Of a DNA stretch of 64,000 nucleotides, positions 54,436 through 63,350 are shown piece after piece; position 1 is the stretch's first letter; every line of letters begins with the position of its first letter. The position numbers and the translations under genes are program-made. Source of the DNA: Stratiformator vulcanicus (GTDB lineage Bacteria > Planctomycetota > Planctomycetia > Planctomycetales > Planctomycetaceae); NCBI RefSeq assembly GCF_007744515.1, contig NZ_CP036268.1:2767712-2831711 (forward strand). The letters are read 5' to 3'. The notes under the pieces are model-generated. The model was not told where the DNA came from. It made no database searches and was given only the letters and a program-made list of their open reading frames with translations.

Positions 54436-55977
54436 TCAGCGCAAGACCGCACCTTTCGTATAAAGCGGCAAATGTCGGTAATAGACTTCGAGCGTCATGA
54501 GACAAAGGCAAGTCATATAGAGCCGACCGCCGGTGTTTCCATGGCGGTCGGCGACATCCCAACTTCCGTGGTGTAAGCCGCCCCGGGTTTGGGTTTGTAA
54601 CAATTGGGCCTTCATCCGGTTATTCCAGCGGACCCAATCCGCCTTTCCCCAGTGATGCATCACCTGGGTCGCATAATAATTGTAATACATATCGTCGGTA
54701 TCGGGGCCGAACCGATCGAGATGGGCGACCCCTCGCTTGAGAGCCGATTCGCTGCGATTCCAGCCGAGATACATCCTCGACAGTAAACCGACCGGCGTCG
54801 TCGATTTGCGACGGGCGGGGGACATATAGCCGTACATGGCCCCGTCGTCCGCCGAGACGGAGTCGAGAAACTGATTCGATTTGACGAAAGTCATCCGCGG
54901 GACTTCGACCCCGCCCGCCCGGGCACTCACGATTGCCATGACCGCCCATCCCACAACCGACGTATCGCCCCGTTCCTTCGGGCGGTATCGCCAACCTCCC
55001 CGTTCATGCTGCGCTTGCGTCAGAAATCTCGTCGTCGCTTCGACGAACGGGCGGAGCGACTCATCTCCCGTCATCACATACGCCTCAGACAAGGCCAGCA
55101 CAGCCAGGCAGTGCGCGTACATCGATGGGGAAGGCTTTCCTCGCGCATCACCGTCCCAGTTGGTTGCCCGATCAGGGTTTAATTCCTGTTTGAGGAACTT
55201 CAATGCCCGAAACACGGTCGCCCGATACTTCGGCGACTGCTTGTGGGAATGGCCGGCACCGAGAAACGAGAGCAGAGCCATAGACGTTGCCGCGACGCGA
55301 TTGCCCGAATAACCTGGTTCGGGCGCATCGCGAATCTTTCGAAAGTCCCATCCGCCGTCATCAAGTTGCACATTTTTCAGCCATCGCAGGCCCCGTTCGA
55401 CGGCCGCTTCGGTCAGATCGCTGCCGCCGGAGGCCAGTAGCAACTGCCGCTTCGTCGCGCCGCTGCGTCCGGCCGTCATTTGCAATCGGGGGTCGGGGGC
55501 ACCGGAACGCGAAGCTGTTGAAGAACGAAACCCGATGAATGTCGGAACTTCTGGTACCTGCAGCGCCGAGATTTCGGCAGGCGAGGGCGATTCGAGTCCT
55601 GCCACTTCCGATGGATCGACCGGTCGCTGCGATTGAATACTCTCTTCGGTCGTCGGCGACGGAAGCTCCGCTTCGATGATCACCTCAGCCGTATCGTCGT
55701 CGGAGTCCGGGGCATCTGCGGGGAGCGAAAGAATCGCGAAGATTTGCTCATCCACGTTCTGCGGCAGAATAATTGCCGCCAAGATAAACGCGATCGCGGA
55801 GTGAAAGACAAAACTGACCGCCGCGACCGCGGTCCAGCGTCGTGTTCGGCGAGCCAGTGACGCTGATTCGACCGAATCAATTTCAGGTCTGTCAGCCTGC
55901 TCCCGCGATGTCGCGAACCATCCCGGCACCTGCGGCACGTCAGTTGTTTCGACACCGCGAGCGACCGCACTGGACAT
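54436..55977 (-). CDS. Prenyltransferase/squalene-oxidase-repeat protein, membrane-anchored
   Basis: 513 residues. A single transmembrane helix (about 50-72) follows an N-terminal cytoplasmic segment. An acidic, Pro/Ser-rich linker (80-150) leads to a C-terminal alpha/alpha toroid (from about 185) built of repeats such as AAVERGLRWLKNVQLDDGGWDF, FLTQAQHERGGWRYRPKE and HGSWDVADRHGNTGG, typical of the terpenoid-cyclase/prenyltransferase-repeat fold. The DxDD-type cyclase motif is absent, so a cyclase role is unlikely; members in planctomycetes are of unknown function. It is monocistronic and convergent with the sialidase-like gene. Confidence 0.82.
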   Translation of the reverse strand: MSSAVARGVETTDVPQVPGWFATSREQADRPEIDSVESASLARRTRRWTAVAAVSFVFHSAIAFILAAIILPQNVDEQIFAILSLPADAPDSDDDTAEVIIEAELPSPTTEESIQSQRPVDPSEVAGLESPSPAEISALQVPEVPTFIGFRSSTASRSGAPDPRLQMTAGRSGATKRQLLLASGGSDLTEAAVERGLRWLKNVQLDDGGWDFRKIRDAPEPGYSGNRVAATSMALLSFLGAGHSHKQSPKYRATVFRALKFLKQELNPDRATNWDGDARGKPSPSMYAHCLAVLALSEAYVMTGDESLRPFVEATTRFLTQAQHERGGWRYRPKERGDTSVVGWAVMAIVSARAGGVEVPRMTFVKSNQFLDSVSADDGAMYGYMSPARRKSTTPVGLLSRMYLGWNRSESALKRGVAHLDRFGPDTDDMYYNYYATQVMHHWGKADWVRWNNRMKAQLLQTQTRGGLHHGSWDVADRHGNTGGRLYMTCLCLMTLEVYYRHLPLYTKGAVLR

Positions 55978-56142
55978 GATGCAGATTCGAACGGAACGCA
56001 GATCGTTTCCACTTGATGCTCAAGGCCGATCGCAGCACCAATTCGAAAGACGAAAGTCTTTCCAACAGATGACCGGCCACTATCAGGGTATCTGCCGTTG
56101 AGCGTTCCGCCAAGACCTGTCGTCTCACGACCGCAATCGCGT

Positions 56143-56697
56143 TCACCCTTCTTCGGGGGGTGTGATGCCGAAGTCTTCGACCGTAAACAACGCCCGGAAG
56201 GGGACCCCTGCCGAGGCGAACGCCGCAGCCCCGCCTTGCAGGCGATCCACAATCGCGGTGACGAACACGACCTCGCAACCGAAATCGCGCACCCGTTCGA
56301 TTGCCGTGATCGAGCTTCCGCCGGTCGTAACGACATCTTCGACGATCGCCACTTTGGCTCCAGGTTGAACCGGTCCTTCGATGTAACGCTGCGTTCCGTG
56401 ACCCTTGGGTTCTTTACGGACCAGAAATCCGTCCAGGTCGATTCCGCGTTCGCCTGCGACTGTGAGCACGCCACCCACGATTGGGTCGGCCCCGATGCTC
56501 ATCCCACCTACCGCGGAAAACTCGGTCTCGGACAGCAGGTCGAGCATACCTTCGGCAACCAATCGGAGACCCTGCGAATGAAGCGTGACCTGTTTTCCGT
56601 CGAGGTAGTAGGTCGATTTCTTCCCGCTGGCGAGCGTGAAGTCACCGAACTTGAGGGCACGATTGCGGATGAGGTCGGCGAGCGGCGTATCGGTCAT
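56143..56697 (-). CDS. pyrE: Orotate phosphoribosyltransferase
   Basis: 184 residues. It carries the PRPP-binding motif VAIVEDVVTTGGSS, the substrate segment FTLASGKKSTYYLDGKQV and VRKEPKGHGTQRYIEG. It converts orotate and PRPP to OMP in pyrimidine synthesis. It is monocistronic: the prenyltransferase-like gene is about 165 bp downstream on the same strand and the Cys-rich gene 300 bp upstream. The upstream leader contains the 7-bp purine-rich repeat described separately. Confidence 0.95.
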   Translation of the reverse strand: MTDTPLADLIRNRALKFGDFTLASGKKSTYYLDGKQVTLHSQGLRLVAEGMLDLLSETEFSAVGGMSIGADPIVGGVLTVAGERGIDLDGFLVRKEPKGHGTQRYIEGPVQPGAKVAIVEDVVTTGGSSITAIERVRDFGCEVVFVTAIVDRLQGGAAAFASAGVPFRALFTVEDFGITPPEEG

Positions 56698-56783
56698 GTC
56701 GGCACAGAGCGTTGGAGTTGAGGTGCCGATACTTTGGCCGATCGCCTGCGGAATGCCAATCGAAACAGAAACGCACCGCCACG

Positions 56784-56853
56784 CTCACCTCTCGACTCTC
56801 GACTCTCACCTCTCGACTCTCGCCTCTCACCTCTCACCTCTCACCTCTCACCT
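56784..56853. repeat. Ten-copy 7-bp tandem repeat (CTCACCT/CTCGACT)
   Basis: Ten back-to-back heptamers: six are CTCACCT, three CTCGACT and one CTCGCCT. On the minus strand this reads AGGTGAG repeated, a purine tract resembling a string of Shine-Dalgarno sites. It lies about 87-157 bp upstream of the pyrE start and directly downstream (minus strand) of the strong terminator at 56856-56895. Confidence 0.95.
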
Positions 56854-56855
56854 CC

Positions 56856-56895
56856 AAAAAAAGACGCTCCCGACGGCGAAACCGTCGGGAGCGTC
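56856..56895 (-). terminator. Rho-independent terminator after the Cys-rich protein gene
   Basis: On the minus strand a perfect 14-bp stem (GACGCTCCCGACGG / CCGTCGGGAGCGTC, 5-nt loop) is followed by seven T. It lies about 100 bp after the Cys-rich gene stop codon. Confidence 0.95.
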
Positions 56896-56996
56896 GAATC
56901 GCGTCCGGGGGTGAAGTTTGACGCGAAGGGAGGACGGGCTGAGGCGATGGAGTCGAGCCTCGCCTCAAAATGTCCGCAAAGTCCTACTTCAGTGGC

Positions 56997-57488
56997 TTAC
57001 CACTTCGAGTGCGGGACCGCACAAGTCGGGGCACAGCAGGTCGGAACCGCACAGGTCGGCTCGCAGCTGGGGACGGCACACGTCGGAGCGCAGCACGTCG
57101 GGACCGCACAAGTCGGAGCACTGCAGGTAACCGGCGCACTGCAACTGACTTCGACAGCGCAACAGACCGGCTCGTGGCAATCGTAATAGCCGCAGCACTT
57201 GTCTTTCTTGAGCCAACCGAACAGGCAGTTGTTCTTCTTGCGTTCGAGTTCGCAGAGCTTGTTCCAGCACTTCTTGAGGAAGCACTCTTTCTTGCAGCAG
57301 TCGTACGAGGTGTATCCGTAGCAGTCTCCGTACGCTCCGCAGTTGTTGTATCCGCCGTAATGGGCGACCGGGTAGGAACCGCAGCCGGAGTAGCCATAGT
57401 TCACTTGTTCGTAATAGCCGCCGGCGGAAGCGGTATCGCCCAGGGCGAAAGCACAGCCGAGCATGGCCAGACAGATCATTCCACGCAT
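56997..57488 (-). CDS. Secreted cysteine-rich repeat protein
   Basis: 163 residues from the ATG at 57488, preceded by GGAGAG; a longer frame to 57575 is less likely. A signal peptide ends at TASA (about 22). The mature part (about 141 residues) contains 25 cysteines: a Tyr/Gly-rich first third, a Lys/Cys middle (CCKKECFLKKCWNKLCE) and a C-terminal Cys/Pro repeat (residues 126-159) built from the units PTCAVP and TCCAP. There is no haem CxxCH. Planctomycete envelopes are protein-rich and disulfide-linked, so a structural envelope or surface role is inferred. A strong terminator follows. Confidence 0.8.
   Translation of the reverse strand: MRGMICLAMLGCAFALGDTASAGGYYEQVNYGYSGCGSYPVAHYGGYNNCGAYGDCYGYTSYDCCKKECFLKKCWNKLCELERKKNNCLFGWLKKDKCCGYYDCHEPVCCAVEVSCSAPVTCSAPTCAVPTCCAPTCAVPSCEPTCAVPTCCAPTCAVPHSKW
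57006..57135 (-). repeat. Imperfect tandem repeats encoding Cys-Ala-Pro units
   Basis: Repeats of about 15 nt in which GGAACCGCACAGGTCGG-like units alternate with AGC/CAC variants; on the minus strand they encode the C-terminal Cys/Pro repeat of the Cys-rich protein. The copies are imperfect, which points to old duplication. Confidence 0.8.
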
Positions 57489-57719
57489 GTGAGTTCTCTC
57501 CAAATTTGCCGAGACGAAAAAAGGGGACTCTCGCGTGTGGGAAGCTCCTTTTCCCAACGAATTATCGCGAGTCAATCGGCCCTCGCGTCACGTGCGTGGC
57601 CTGGTCCGAGCGCATCCTGCGCAGTGGAGATCGGCAAGGGGCGGCGAGTATGTTGATTCGCGAACGAAGGAAAACTGCGTGGCGTGCGAAGTCGGCGTCG
57701 GCAATGCGGGTCGTGGCGA

Positions 57720-58232
57720 TTATTCGTGCGAATGGTGATCTAAGCCGGAGCCATGGCTCCGGCTTAGGCGAATCAACGCGAAGGCAAACAAGGCCGCGAT
57801 AATCACGCCTACCACTTTCCACCAACCAGGGCCGAAGATCACCGTCGCTTGGAAAACGATGAACGCCAGAAAGCTCTGCACGACGATCTGCCCGGGCCAC
57901 CACTTCGCCCAGCGATCGCCCTTGATCCACCACAACGACGCGTCGAACGCCCACACCAACGCGAACGCATAATTGATCCAGACGCCGAACCCGCTGTCCC
58001 AACCTGTCGCCTCGAACGTCTCGACACGGACCGCTTGGTACGCGCTCGCGTGGCTCCAGCGATGGACGAATTGAAAGGCCGCAGCGAGGTGAGCAAGCAA
58101 TGACAGCGCTCCCACGGTCCAAATTTTCCGGTGAAAGCCCGGAGTGCCGATTCGCGCAGCGACCAACAGCCATCGAAGCAGATAGCACCCGATCGCCAGC
58201 CGTACGGTCCAAACGACAATCAGATCAGACAT
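57720..58232 (-). CDS. Polytopic membrane protein of unknown function
   Basis: 170 residues with four likely helices (about 6-25, 37-56, 86-103, 114-150, the last possibly double) rich in Trp and Ala. The C-terminal tail RLSRSHGSGLDHHSHE is encoded across a 28-bp perfect palindrome, unlike the rest of the gene. There is no known motif. The gene is divergent from the phosphoglycerate mutase gene. Confidence 0.7.
   Translation of the reverse strand: MSDLIVVWTVRLAIGCYLLRWLLVAARIGTPGFHRKIWTVGALSLLAHLAAAFQFVHRWSHASAYQAVRVETFEATGWDSGFGVWINYAFALVWAFDASLWWIKGDRWAKWWPGQIVVQSFLAFIVFQATVIFGPGWWKVVGVIIAALFAFALIRLSRSHGSGLDHHSHE
57740..57767. repeat. 28-bp perfect palindrome inside the 3' end of a membrane-protein gene
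   Basis: CTAAGCCGGAGCC + AT + GGCTCCGGCTTAG reads identically on both strands with no spacer. It covers the last codons of the membrane-protein gene and can also fold as a hairpin at its end. No second copy was found in the window. Confidence 0.9.
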
Positions 58233-58417
58233 GTCAAATATCGAAAACGGTTAGGTCCAATACAGCCGCGCCCGGCAGTAAGCGGATCAGAGAAAAGCCT
58301 CGAATTCGGTTGCCAAATTTCCCTGCGATTCGGCCGGGCCTTCCTCTCCGCTTGTAAACGTCCTCAGTCAATTTACAGTGTGCGCTGCAATTCAACCGCC
58401 GAAATGGGATCAAACAT

Positions 58418-59626
58418 ATGTCAAACCATCAAGATGTCATCCGACGCCTCCAGCGGGCCAACGACTCCAAAATCGTTTTACTCGTCGCCGATGGACTGGG
58501 GGGACTACCTAAAGAACCCGGCGGAAAGACCGAATTGGAAACGGCGAAAACGCCCAATCTCGACAAGCTCACCAAGCGTGGCGTTTGCGGACTCAGTCAT
58601 CCCGTCTTTCCCGGCATCGCCCCGGGGAGCGGTCCCGGTCACCTCGGGCTGTTTGGTTACGACCCGCTGAAATACGAAATCGGCCGCGGTGTTCTCGAGG
58701 CGCTCGGGATCGATTTCGACCTCGGACCCAACGACGTCGCCATCCGCGGCAACTTTTGCACGGTCGACGAATCGGGGGTGATTACGGACCGCCGTGCCGG
58801 GAGAATCGCCTCCGATATCGGCGCAAAACTGTGTGAGAAGCTCGACAAGATCGAGCTCCCCGGCGTCGAGGTCTTCGTCAAGCCGGTCAAGGAGTACCGT
58901 CTCGTCATAGTGTTGCGCGGCGCCGGCCTCGGGGGGAACATCCCGGACACCGATCCCCAAAAGACCGGCGTCCCGCCTCACGATCCGAAGGCTGCCGATA
59001 GCGATTCCGAGAAAACCGCCGACCTGTTGCGGCAGTTCGTCGCCAAGGCAAAGGAGGTCCTCAAAGACGACGCTCCGGCGAACATGTTCACGATGCGTGG
59101 CATCGACAAAAAGCCGCCTGTGCCAACGTTCGAAGAAGTCTACGGAACGCGTGCCGCAGCGATTGCCGTCTATCCGATGTACCGCGGTCTCGCTCGCCTC
59201 GTCGGCATGGACGTACTCGATGCCGGGCAGACGCTCGACGACCAAATGGAGCGGCTCAAGGCGTCGTGGGACGATCACGATTTCTTCTTCGTTCACTTCA
59301 AATACACCGACAGCACCGGTGAAGACGGGAACTTCGACGCCAAGGTCGAAAAGACCGAGCAGGTCGATGGTTGCATCCCCGCAATCGAAGCCCTCGGCCC
59401 CGACGTGATTGTTGTCACGGGCGATCACAGCACGCCGAGCAAGATGAAAAGCCACTCCTGGCACCCCGTCCCGACACTCCTCGCTGCCGAAAACTGCCGC
59501 TTCGATGCCGTCGACACATTCGGCGAAGCAAATTGCCTCGCCGGCGGACTGGGACAATTCGAGGCGAAGTACCTCATGCCGATGGCAATGGCCCATGCGG
59601 GGCGGTTGGAAAAATTTGGTGCGTAA
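58418..59626 (+). CDS. 2,3-bisphosphoglycerate-independent phosphoglycerate mutase, archaeal type (ApgM-like)
   Basis: 402 residues. The alkaline-phosphatase-fold mutase of the archaeal/bacterial ApgM type: metal site LLVADGLGG, nucleophile region APGSGPGHLGLFGYDP with the catalytic Ser, GRGVLEALGIDFDLGPNDVA, and C-terminal metal ligands VTGDHSTPSKMKSHSWHPVP. It interconverts 3- and 2-phosphoglycerate in glycolysis or gluconeogenesis. It lies 65 bp upstream of the GH62 gene, probably by chance. 3-phosphoglycerate is also the substrate of GpgS in this window. Confidence 0.93.
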   Translation: MSNHQDVIRRLQRANDSKIVLLVADGLGGLPKEPGGKTELETAKTPNLDKLTKRGVCGLSHPVFPGIAPGSGPGHLGLFGYDPLKYEIGRGVLEALGIDFDLGPNDVAIRGNFCTVDESGVITDRRAGRIASDIGAKLCEKLDKIELPGVEVFVKPVKEYRLVIVLRGAGLGGNIPDTDPQKTGVPPHDPKAADSDSEKTADLLRQFVAKAKEVLKDDAPANMFTMRGIDKKPPVPTFEEVYGTRAAAIAVYPMYRGLARLVGMDVLDAGQTLDDQMERLKASWDDHDFFFVHFKYTDSTGEDGNFDAKVEKTEQVDGCIPAIEALGPDVIVVTGDHSTPSKMKSHSWHPVPTLLAAENCRFDAVDTFGEANCLAGGLGQFEAKYLMPMAMAHAGRLEKFGA

Positions 59627-59691
59627 GCGGGCGGGCATTGCCCGAGTTGGTTCCTGCGGCAGCGTTTAAGTTCACAAAGCGAGATTAATTC

Positions 59692-60741
59692 GTGCGCCTT
59701 TCAAATTCTGCCGCGCTATTCATTCTCTTTTTTAGCAGTGCAATATGTAGTTTTGCTGACGCGGAAGACGTTTTCGACAACGGCAACTTCCGATGGTCAG
59801 TCTCGGAACCGCTGCTCGGGATTGAACCTTCGAAACTGCCACCGTCGGAGTCTCCCTGGGTCGCGGTTAAAGACTCGAGTATCGTGCGTTATGACAGGAA
59901 GTGGCATCTGTTCTGCACGATCCGCAACACCAGCAGCGAGGACGGCCGGATTCGCATTGGTTATATTTCTTTTAAAGATTGGACCGAAGCGCCCACAAAG
60001 AAGTGGCATCTATTGCAACTGACTGACGGATATCACGGGGCACCACAGATATTTTACTTCACGCCCCACCGAAAATGGTATTTAATTTACCAGGCGGTTG
60101 ATGAATCGCGTGGCCTGGGGTTCGGACCCTGTTTTTCAACCAACGAGAATATCGATGACCCGGCCGGATGGACTTTACCAGAACCGTTGTATGTGGTGCC
60201 GGAGGGGGAAAAGTCGGGTCTCGACTTCTGGGTGATTTGCGATCGCCAACGGGCACACCTTTTCTTCACCACACTCGATGGCCGGATGCGACGCGCCGAG
60301 ACCTTGCTAAAAGACTTTCCCGATCAAGGTTGGTCAAAGCCTGTTGTGGCCTTAAAGGCCGACATTTTCGAAGCGAGCCATACCTATCGCCTGAAGGGTC
60401 GTGATCAATACCTTTCATTAATTGAGGCCCAAAATCGCGGGCGCCGATATTACAAGGCTTTTATCGCGAACAAGCTCGACGGAGAGTGGCGACCGCTCGC
60501 GGCATCGCGTGAAAAACCATTCGCCTCGCCGGTGAATGTCGTCAATCAACGACAATCATGGACGACCTCTTACAGTCACGGCGAATTAATCCGAACCGGC
60601 GTTGATGAACACCTCGAGGTTGATCCTGATGATTTGCAATTCCTTTTCCAAGGGGTCAGTGATGAAGACCGAACTGGCAAAGGCTACGGTATCATCCCGT
60701 GGAAATTGGGATTGCTCAGGGCGGTGAAATCCGAAGATTAG
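59692..60741 (+). CDS. Secreted GH62 alpha-L-arabinofuranosidase
   Basis: 349 residues from a GTG, with a signal peptide (1-24). The GH62 five-bladed fold shows VAVKDSSIVRYDRKWHLF with Asp61 (base), the block YHGAPQIFYFTPHRKWYLIYQ, GLDFWVICD with Asp178, and IFEASHTYRLKGRDQYLSL with Glu227 (acid). The end SHGELIRTGVDEHLEVDPDDLQFLFQG matches the GH62 C-terminal signature. It should release arabinose from arabinoxylan or arabinan outside the cell. The other plant-polymer enzymes are about 45 kb away (GH43). GH62 is mostly described from fungi and actinobacteria. Confidence 0.9.
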   Translation: MRLSNSAALFILFFSSAICSFADAEDVFDNGNFRWSVSEPLLGIEPSKLPPSESPWVAVKDSSIVRYDRKWHLFCTIRNTSSEDGRIRIGYISFKDWTEAPTKKWHLLQLTDGYHGAPQIFYFTPHRKWYLIYQAVDESRGLGFGPCFSTNENIDDPAGWTLPEPLYVVPEGEKSGLDFWVICDRQRAHLFFTTLDGRMRRAETLLKDFPDQGWSKPVVALKADIFEASHTYRLKGRDQYLSLIEAQNRGRRYYKAFIANKLDGEWRPLAASREKPFASPVNVVNQRQSWTTSYSHGELIRTGVDEHLEVDPDDLQFLFQGVSDEDRTGKGYGIIPWKLGLLRAVKSED

Positions 60742-60793
60742 GCAGATTGAGCAGCCGGATTTCCGAGCTGTCACCGGGCGTGCAAGATGACGA

Positions 60794-61636
60794 TCAACGG
60801 CTGCACTGAAACACATTGATTCGATAACCATCGAGCCACGGTTTTAATATCGGTTGTCCAAATCGCCACAGAATTCGCCAACTGATCGGCAATTCTTGTA
60901 TTAAGTCACGATCGGCATCGAGCAAGGAGCGCGATCGCTCTAATTGCAGCCCGTGAGATTCCAGCGTCCGCGGTTCGTCGCAAGCCCATCGAAACCAACT
61001 CTCTCGCGGCAAATGCTTGAGCGTGTCGTGGCGGTGTTGGGAATTGACCATCGCTCGTGGCGTCGTATCAAGAATAAGTACTGCTTCGTCAAGTCGACCG
61101 GCAATCAATTGAATCGCAGTTGTTGCCTGTTCGGGATCGAGATAAATGAGCATTGCTTCCGAGACGAAACAGCAAGGGCCGGTTGGGAGGTCGAGATTGT
61201 CGAGCCATTGATTGTTTGTCACATCGGCAGAGAACATTCGTCGCCGCGGGCCTTCATCAAAGAACTGCTTTCGGAGCTCGATGACCTCGGGCAGGTCAAG
61301 GTCGATCCACTGAACGCGACCGTTATCAACCCGTTCGAATCGCGTATTCAATCCGCATCCGAGTTCGACGACCGTCCCGTCCGGATTTTGCCTGACAAAA
61401 TCCGCGACGTCCTGATCGAACATTCGCGTTCGCAGGACGGATCCGAGTGCCGTTTTCGTGGCCTGCCATTTTGAGAAATCGAAGTCGAGTGATTCGACGA
61501 TCTCGACCGCCTTGGCGTCAGAAAAGAGTCGCGGTCGACGACGGGTTGCTTCGGCTCGCCCCCACAGGGGAATCAGCATCGTCAACTGACGCGGGCCGAG
61601 TTGCACCGGTACGCTGCCCCCTTTCGGCTCTTTCAT
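60794..61636 (-). CDS. Class I SAM-dependent methyltransferase (LCMT-like)
   Basis: 280 residues from the ATG at 61636; the open frame to 61948 is non-coding in character. Motifs of the leucine carboxyl methyltransferase/Tcmp family are seen: LRTRMFDQDVADFV, VVELGCGLNTRFERVD (SAM-binding), WIDLDLPEVIELR and CFVSEAMLIYLDPEQA. The substrate is a small molecule or protein carboxyl; the family is found in polyketide and cofactor pathways. It is convergent with GH62. A perfect 12-bp direct repeat (TTTCGCAGGAAG twice, 61648-61671) lies directly upstream of the start. Confidence 0.85.
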   Translation of the reverse strand: MKEPKGGSVPVQLGPRQLTMLIPLWGRAEATRRRPRLFSDAKAVEIVESLDFDFSKWQATKTALGSVLRTRMFDQDVADFVRQNPDGTVVELGCGLNTRFERVDNGRVQWIDLDLPEVIELRKQFFDEGPRRRMFSADVTNNQWLDNLDLPTGPCCFVSEAMLIYLDPEQATTAIQLIAGRLDEAVLILDTTPRAMVNSQHRHDTLKHLPRESWFRWACDEPRTLESHGLQLERSRSLLDADRDLIQELPISWRILWRFGQPILKPWLDGYRINVFQCSR

Positions 61637-61885
61637 AATGCGGATAATTTCGCAGGAAGTTTCGCAGGAAGTGTTGTTCGGTCGACGAAGTTTGATCAGT
61701 GAAAGCCGTGACCACGCAGCAAGTGGGACAGTTCCATCAGATTGGGTCTCTGCAACAATTTTAGGTGAATCTCCCCGTGGGCGACACGCGGCCGATGTTC
61801 TAGATATCCTGTGACGACTTCGATACGACGCGAACTGTGCAGAAATTCTACAGTCGCCGGTTGCACCTCTGACTGATCGTTCCGA

Positions 61886-63301
61886 ATGCCTGAATTTGTA
61901 AAACGCTCCGAGATGCCGGCCTCCGCTGAGGAGGTATTTCGCTACCACGACCGGCCGGGGGCACTACAGCGGCTGACCCCTCCCTGGGAGCCGGTCGAGG
62001 TGATCAAGCAGGCCGACAACATCGAACCGGGGGCGGAAGTCGTCCTTCGGGTCGGGCTTGCCGGGCCGATCAAGAAAGACTGGCACGCGCGACATACGAA
62101 ATACGTGCCCTACGAAATGTTCGAGGACGTGCAGGAGTCGGGGCCGTTCGCCGAGTGGGTACATACGCATCGGATGGAACCCCGGTCGAGTGAGTCGAGC
62201 ATGCTGGAGGATCGCATCTGGTATCGCTTGCCGTTCGGGCCGCTTGGTCGGATCGGCGGCGCGGCGTTGACGCGGTCAAAGCTGGAGGCAATGTTCGCCT
62301 ATCGACACGAAGTGACGAAACAGGACTTGCTCGCACATCGACGTTTTTCAGATCAGGGACCTATGCGAATTCTCGTCAGCGGCTCATCCGGTCTGGTCGG
62401 CTCCAATCTCGTTTCGTTTCTCACGACCGGCGGGCACGAAGTGACCCGGCTGACGCGGAAGAAGTCAGGCACACGCGAGCCGGAAGTCGAATGGGATGTT
62501 CGGAACCAACAGCTCAGTGCAGCCGAACTGGAGGGGATGGATGCCGTCGTTCACCTTGCGGGTGAACCAATCATGGGGCGGTGGACCGAAGAAAAGAAGA
62601 ACAAAATTCGGGACAGCCGCACCAAAGGTACCACGCTCTTGTGCGAAACTCTCGCCTCGCTTGAACAGAAGCCGAAAGTTCTTATCTGCGCTTCGGCGAT
62701 CGGAATCTACGGGGAAGGCGGGCCGACAGAATTAAACGAAGACTCACCCTTGCCGCCGCTTGAGGCCTTGAAGAAATCAAATCCGGGCGCGGCATTTCTT
62801 TCTGATGTCGCGCGCGACTGGGAAGCGGCTTGTGAACCGGCGCGACAGGCGGGAATTCGAGTCGTCAATATCCGGATCGGAATCGTCCTCTCGCCGAAGG
62901 GCGGGGCGCTTGCCAAGATGCTTCCGCTGTTTAAGTACGGTATGGGCGGAAAACTCGGTAATGGACGACAGTGGTGGAGTTGGATCGCGCTCGATGATCT
63001 CATCGGCACGATCCATTACGCGATCTGCGATGAATCGATTTCCGGGCCGGTCAACGGAACCGCCCCTCAACCGGTCACGAACGAAGAATTCACCAAGACC
63101 TTGGGCAAAGTTCTGCACCGTCCGACGATCCTCCCGGTTCCGTCATTCGGGCCGAAAATATTGCTCGGCTCCGAAGAGGCTGACGCACTGCTCTTTGCGA
63201 GTACGCGTGTCCTACCGAAGCGATTGCTTGACGCGGGTTACAAATTCCGACATGACCGGCTCGACGGAGCACTGCAGCATCTGATCGGCAAGAATGGTTA
63301 A
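61886..63301 (+). CDS. SRPBCC domain / TIGR01777 NAD-dependent epimerase fusion
   Basis: 471 residues. Residues 1-150 form a SRPBCC (START-like) domain with VKRSEMPASAEEVFRYHDRPGAL. Residues 159-471 form an atypical short-chain dehydrogenase of the TIGR01777/YfcH family with the Rossmann motif GSSGLVGSN (166-174), VVHLAGEPIMGRWTEEKK, SAIGIYGEGG and WSWIALDDLI. The fusion is known in the family; the substrate is unknown but lipid or isoprenoid ligands fit the START-like part. It is convergent with the last, edge-truncated gene. Confidence 0.9.
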   Translation: MPEFVKRSEMPASAEEVFRYHDRPGALQRLTPPWEPVEVIKQADNIEPGAEVVLRVGLAGPIKKDWHARHTKYVPYEMFEDVQESGPFAEWVHTHRMEPRSSESSMLEDRIWYRLPFGPLGRIGGAALTRSKLEAMFAYRHEVTKQDLLAHRRFSDQGPMRILVSGSSGLVGSNLVSFLTTGGHEVTRLTRKKSGTREPEVEWDVRNQQLSAAELEGMDAVVHLAGEPIMGRWTEEKKNKIRDSRTKGTTLLCETLASLEQKPKVLICASAIGIYGEGGPTELNEDSPLPPLEALKKSNPGAAFLSDVARDWEAACEPARQAGIRVVNIRIGIVLSPKGGALAKMLPLFKYGMGGKLGNGRQWWSWIALDDLIGTIHYAICDESISGPVNGTAPQPVTNEEFTKTLGKVLHRPTILPVPSFGPKILLGSEEADALLFASTRVLPKRLLDAGYKFRHDRLDGALQHLIGKNG

Positions 63302-63350
63302 TCACTTGCCCAAGACAAGCCATTCGCACTGCTCTGCCGAGGGCACGACT

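Noticed and set aside
54436-55977. Squalene-hopene cyclase
   Set aside because: The repeats match the alpha/alpha toroid fold but the catalytic DxDD motif is missing and the protein has a membrane anchor and linker.
56784-56853. Heptamer array considered as a CRISPR array
   Set aside because: The period is 7 bp with no spacers and no cas gene nearby; it is a simple tandem repeat.
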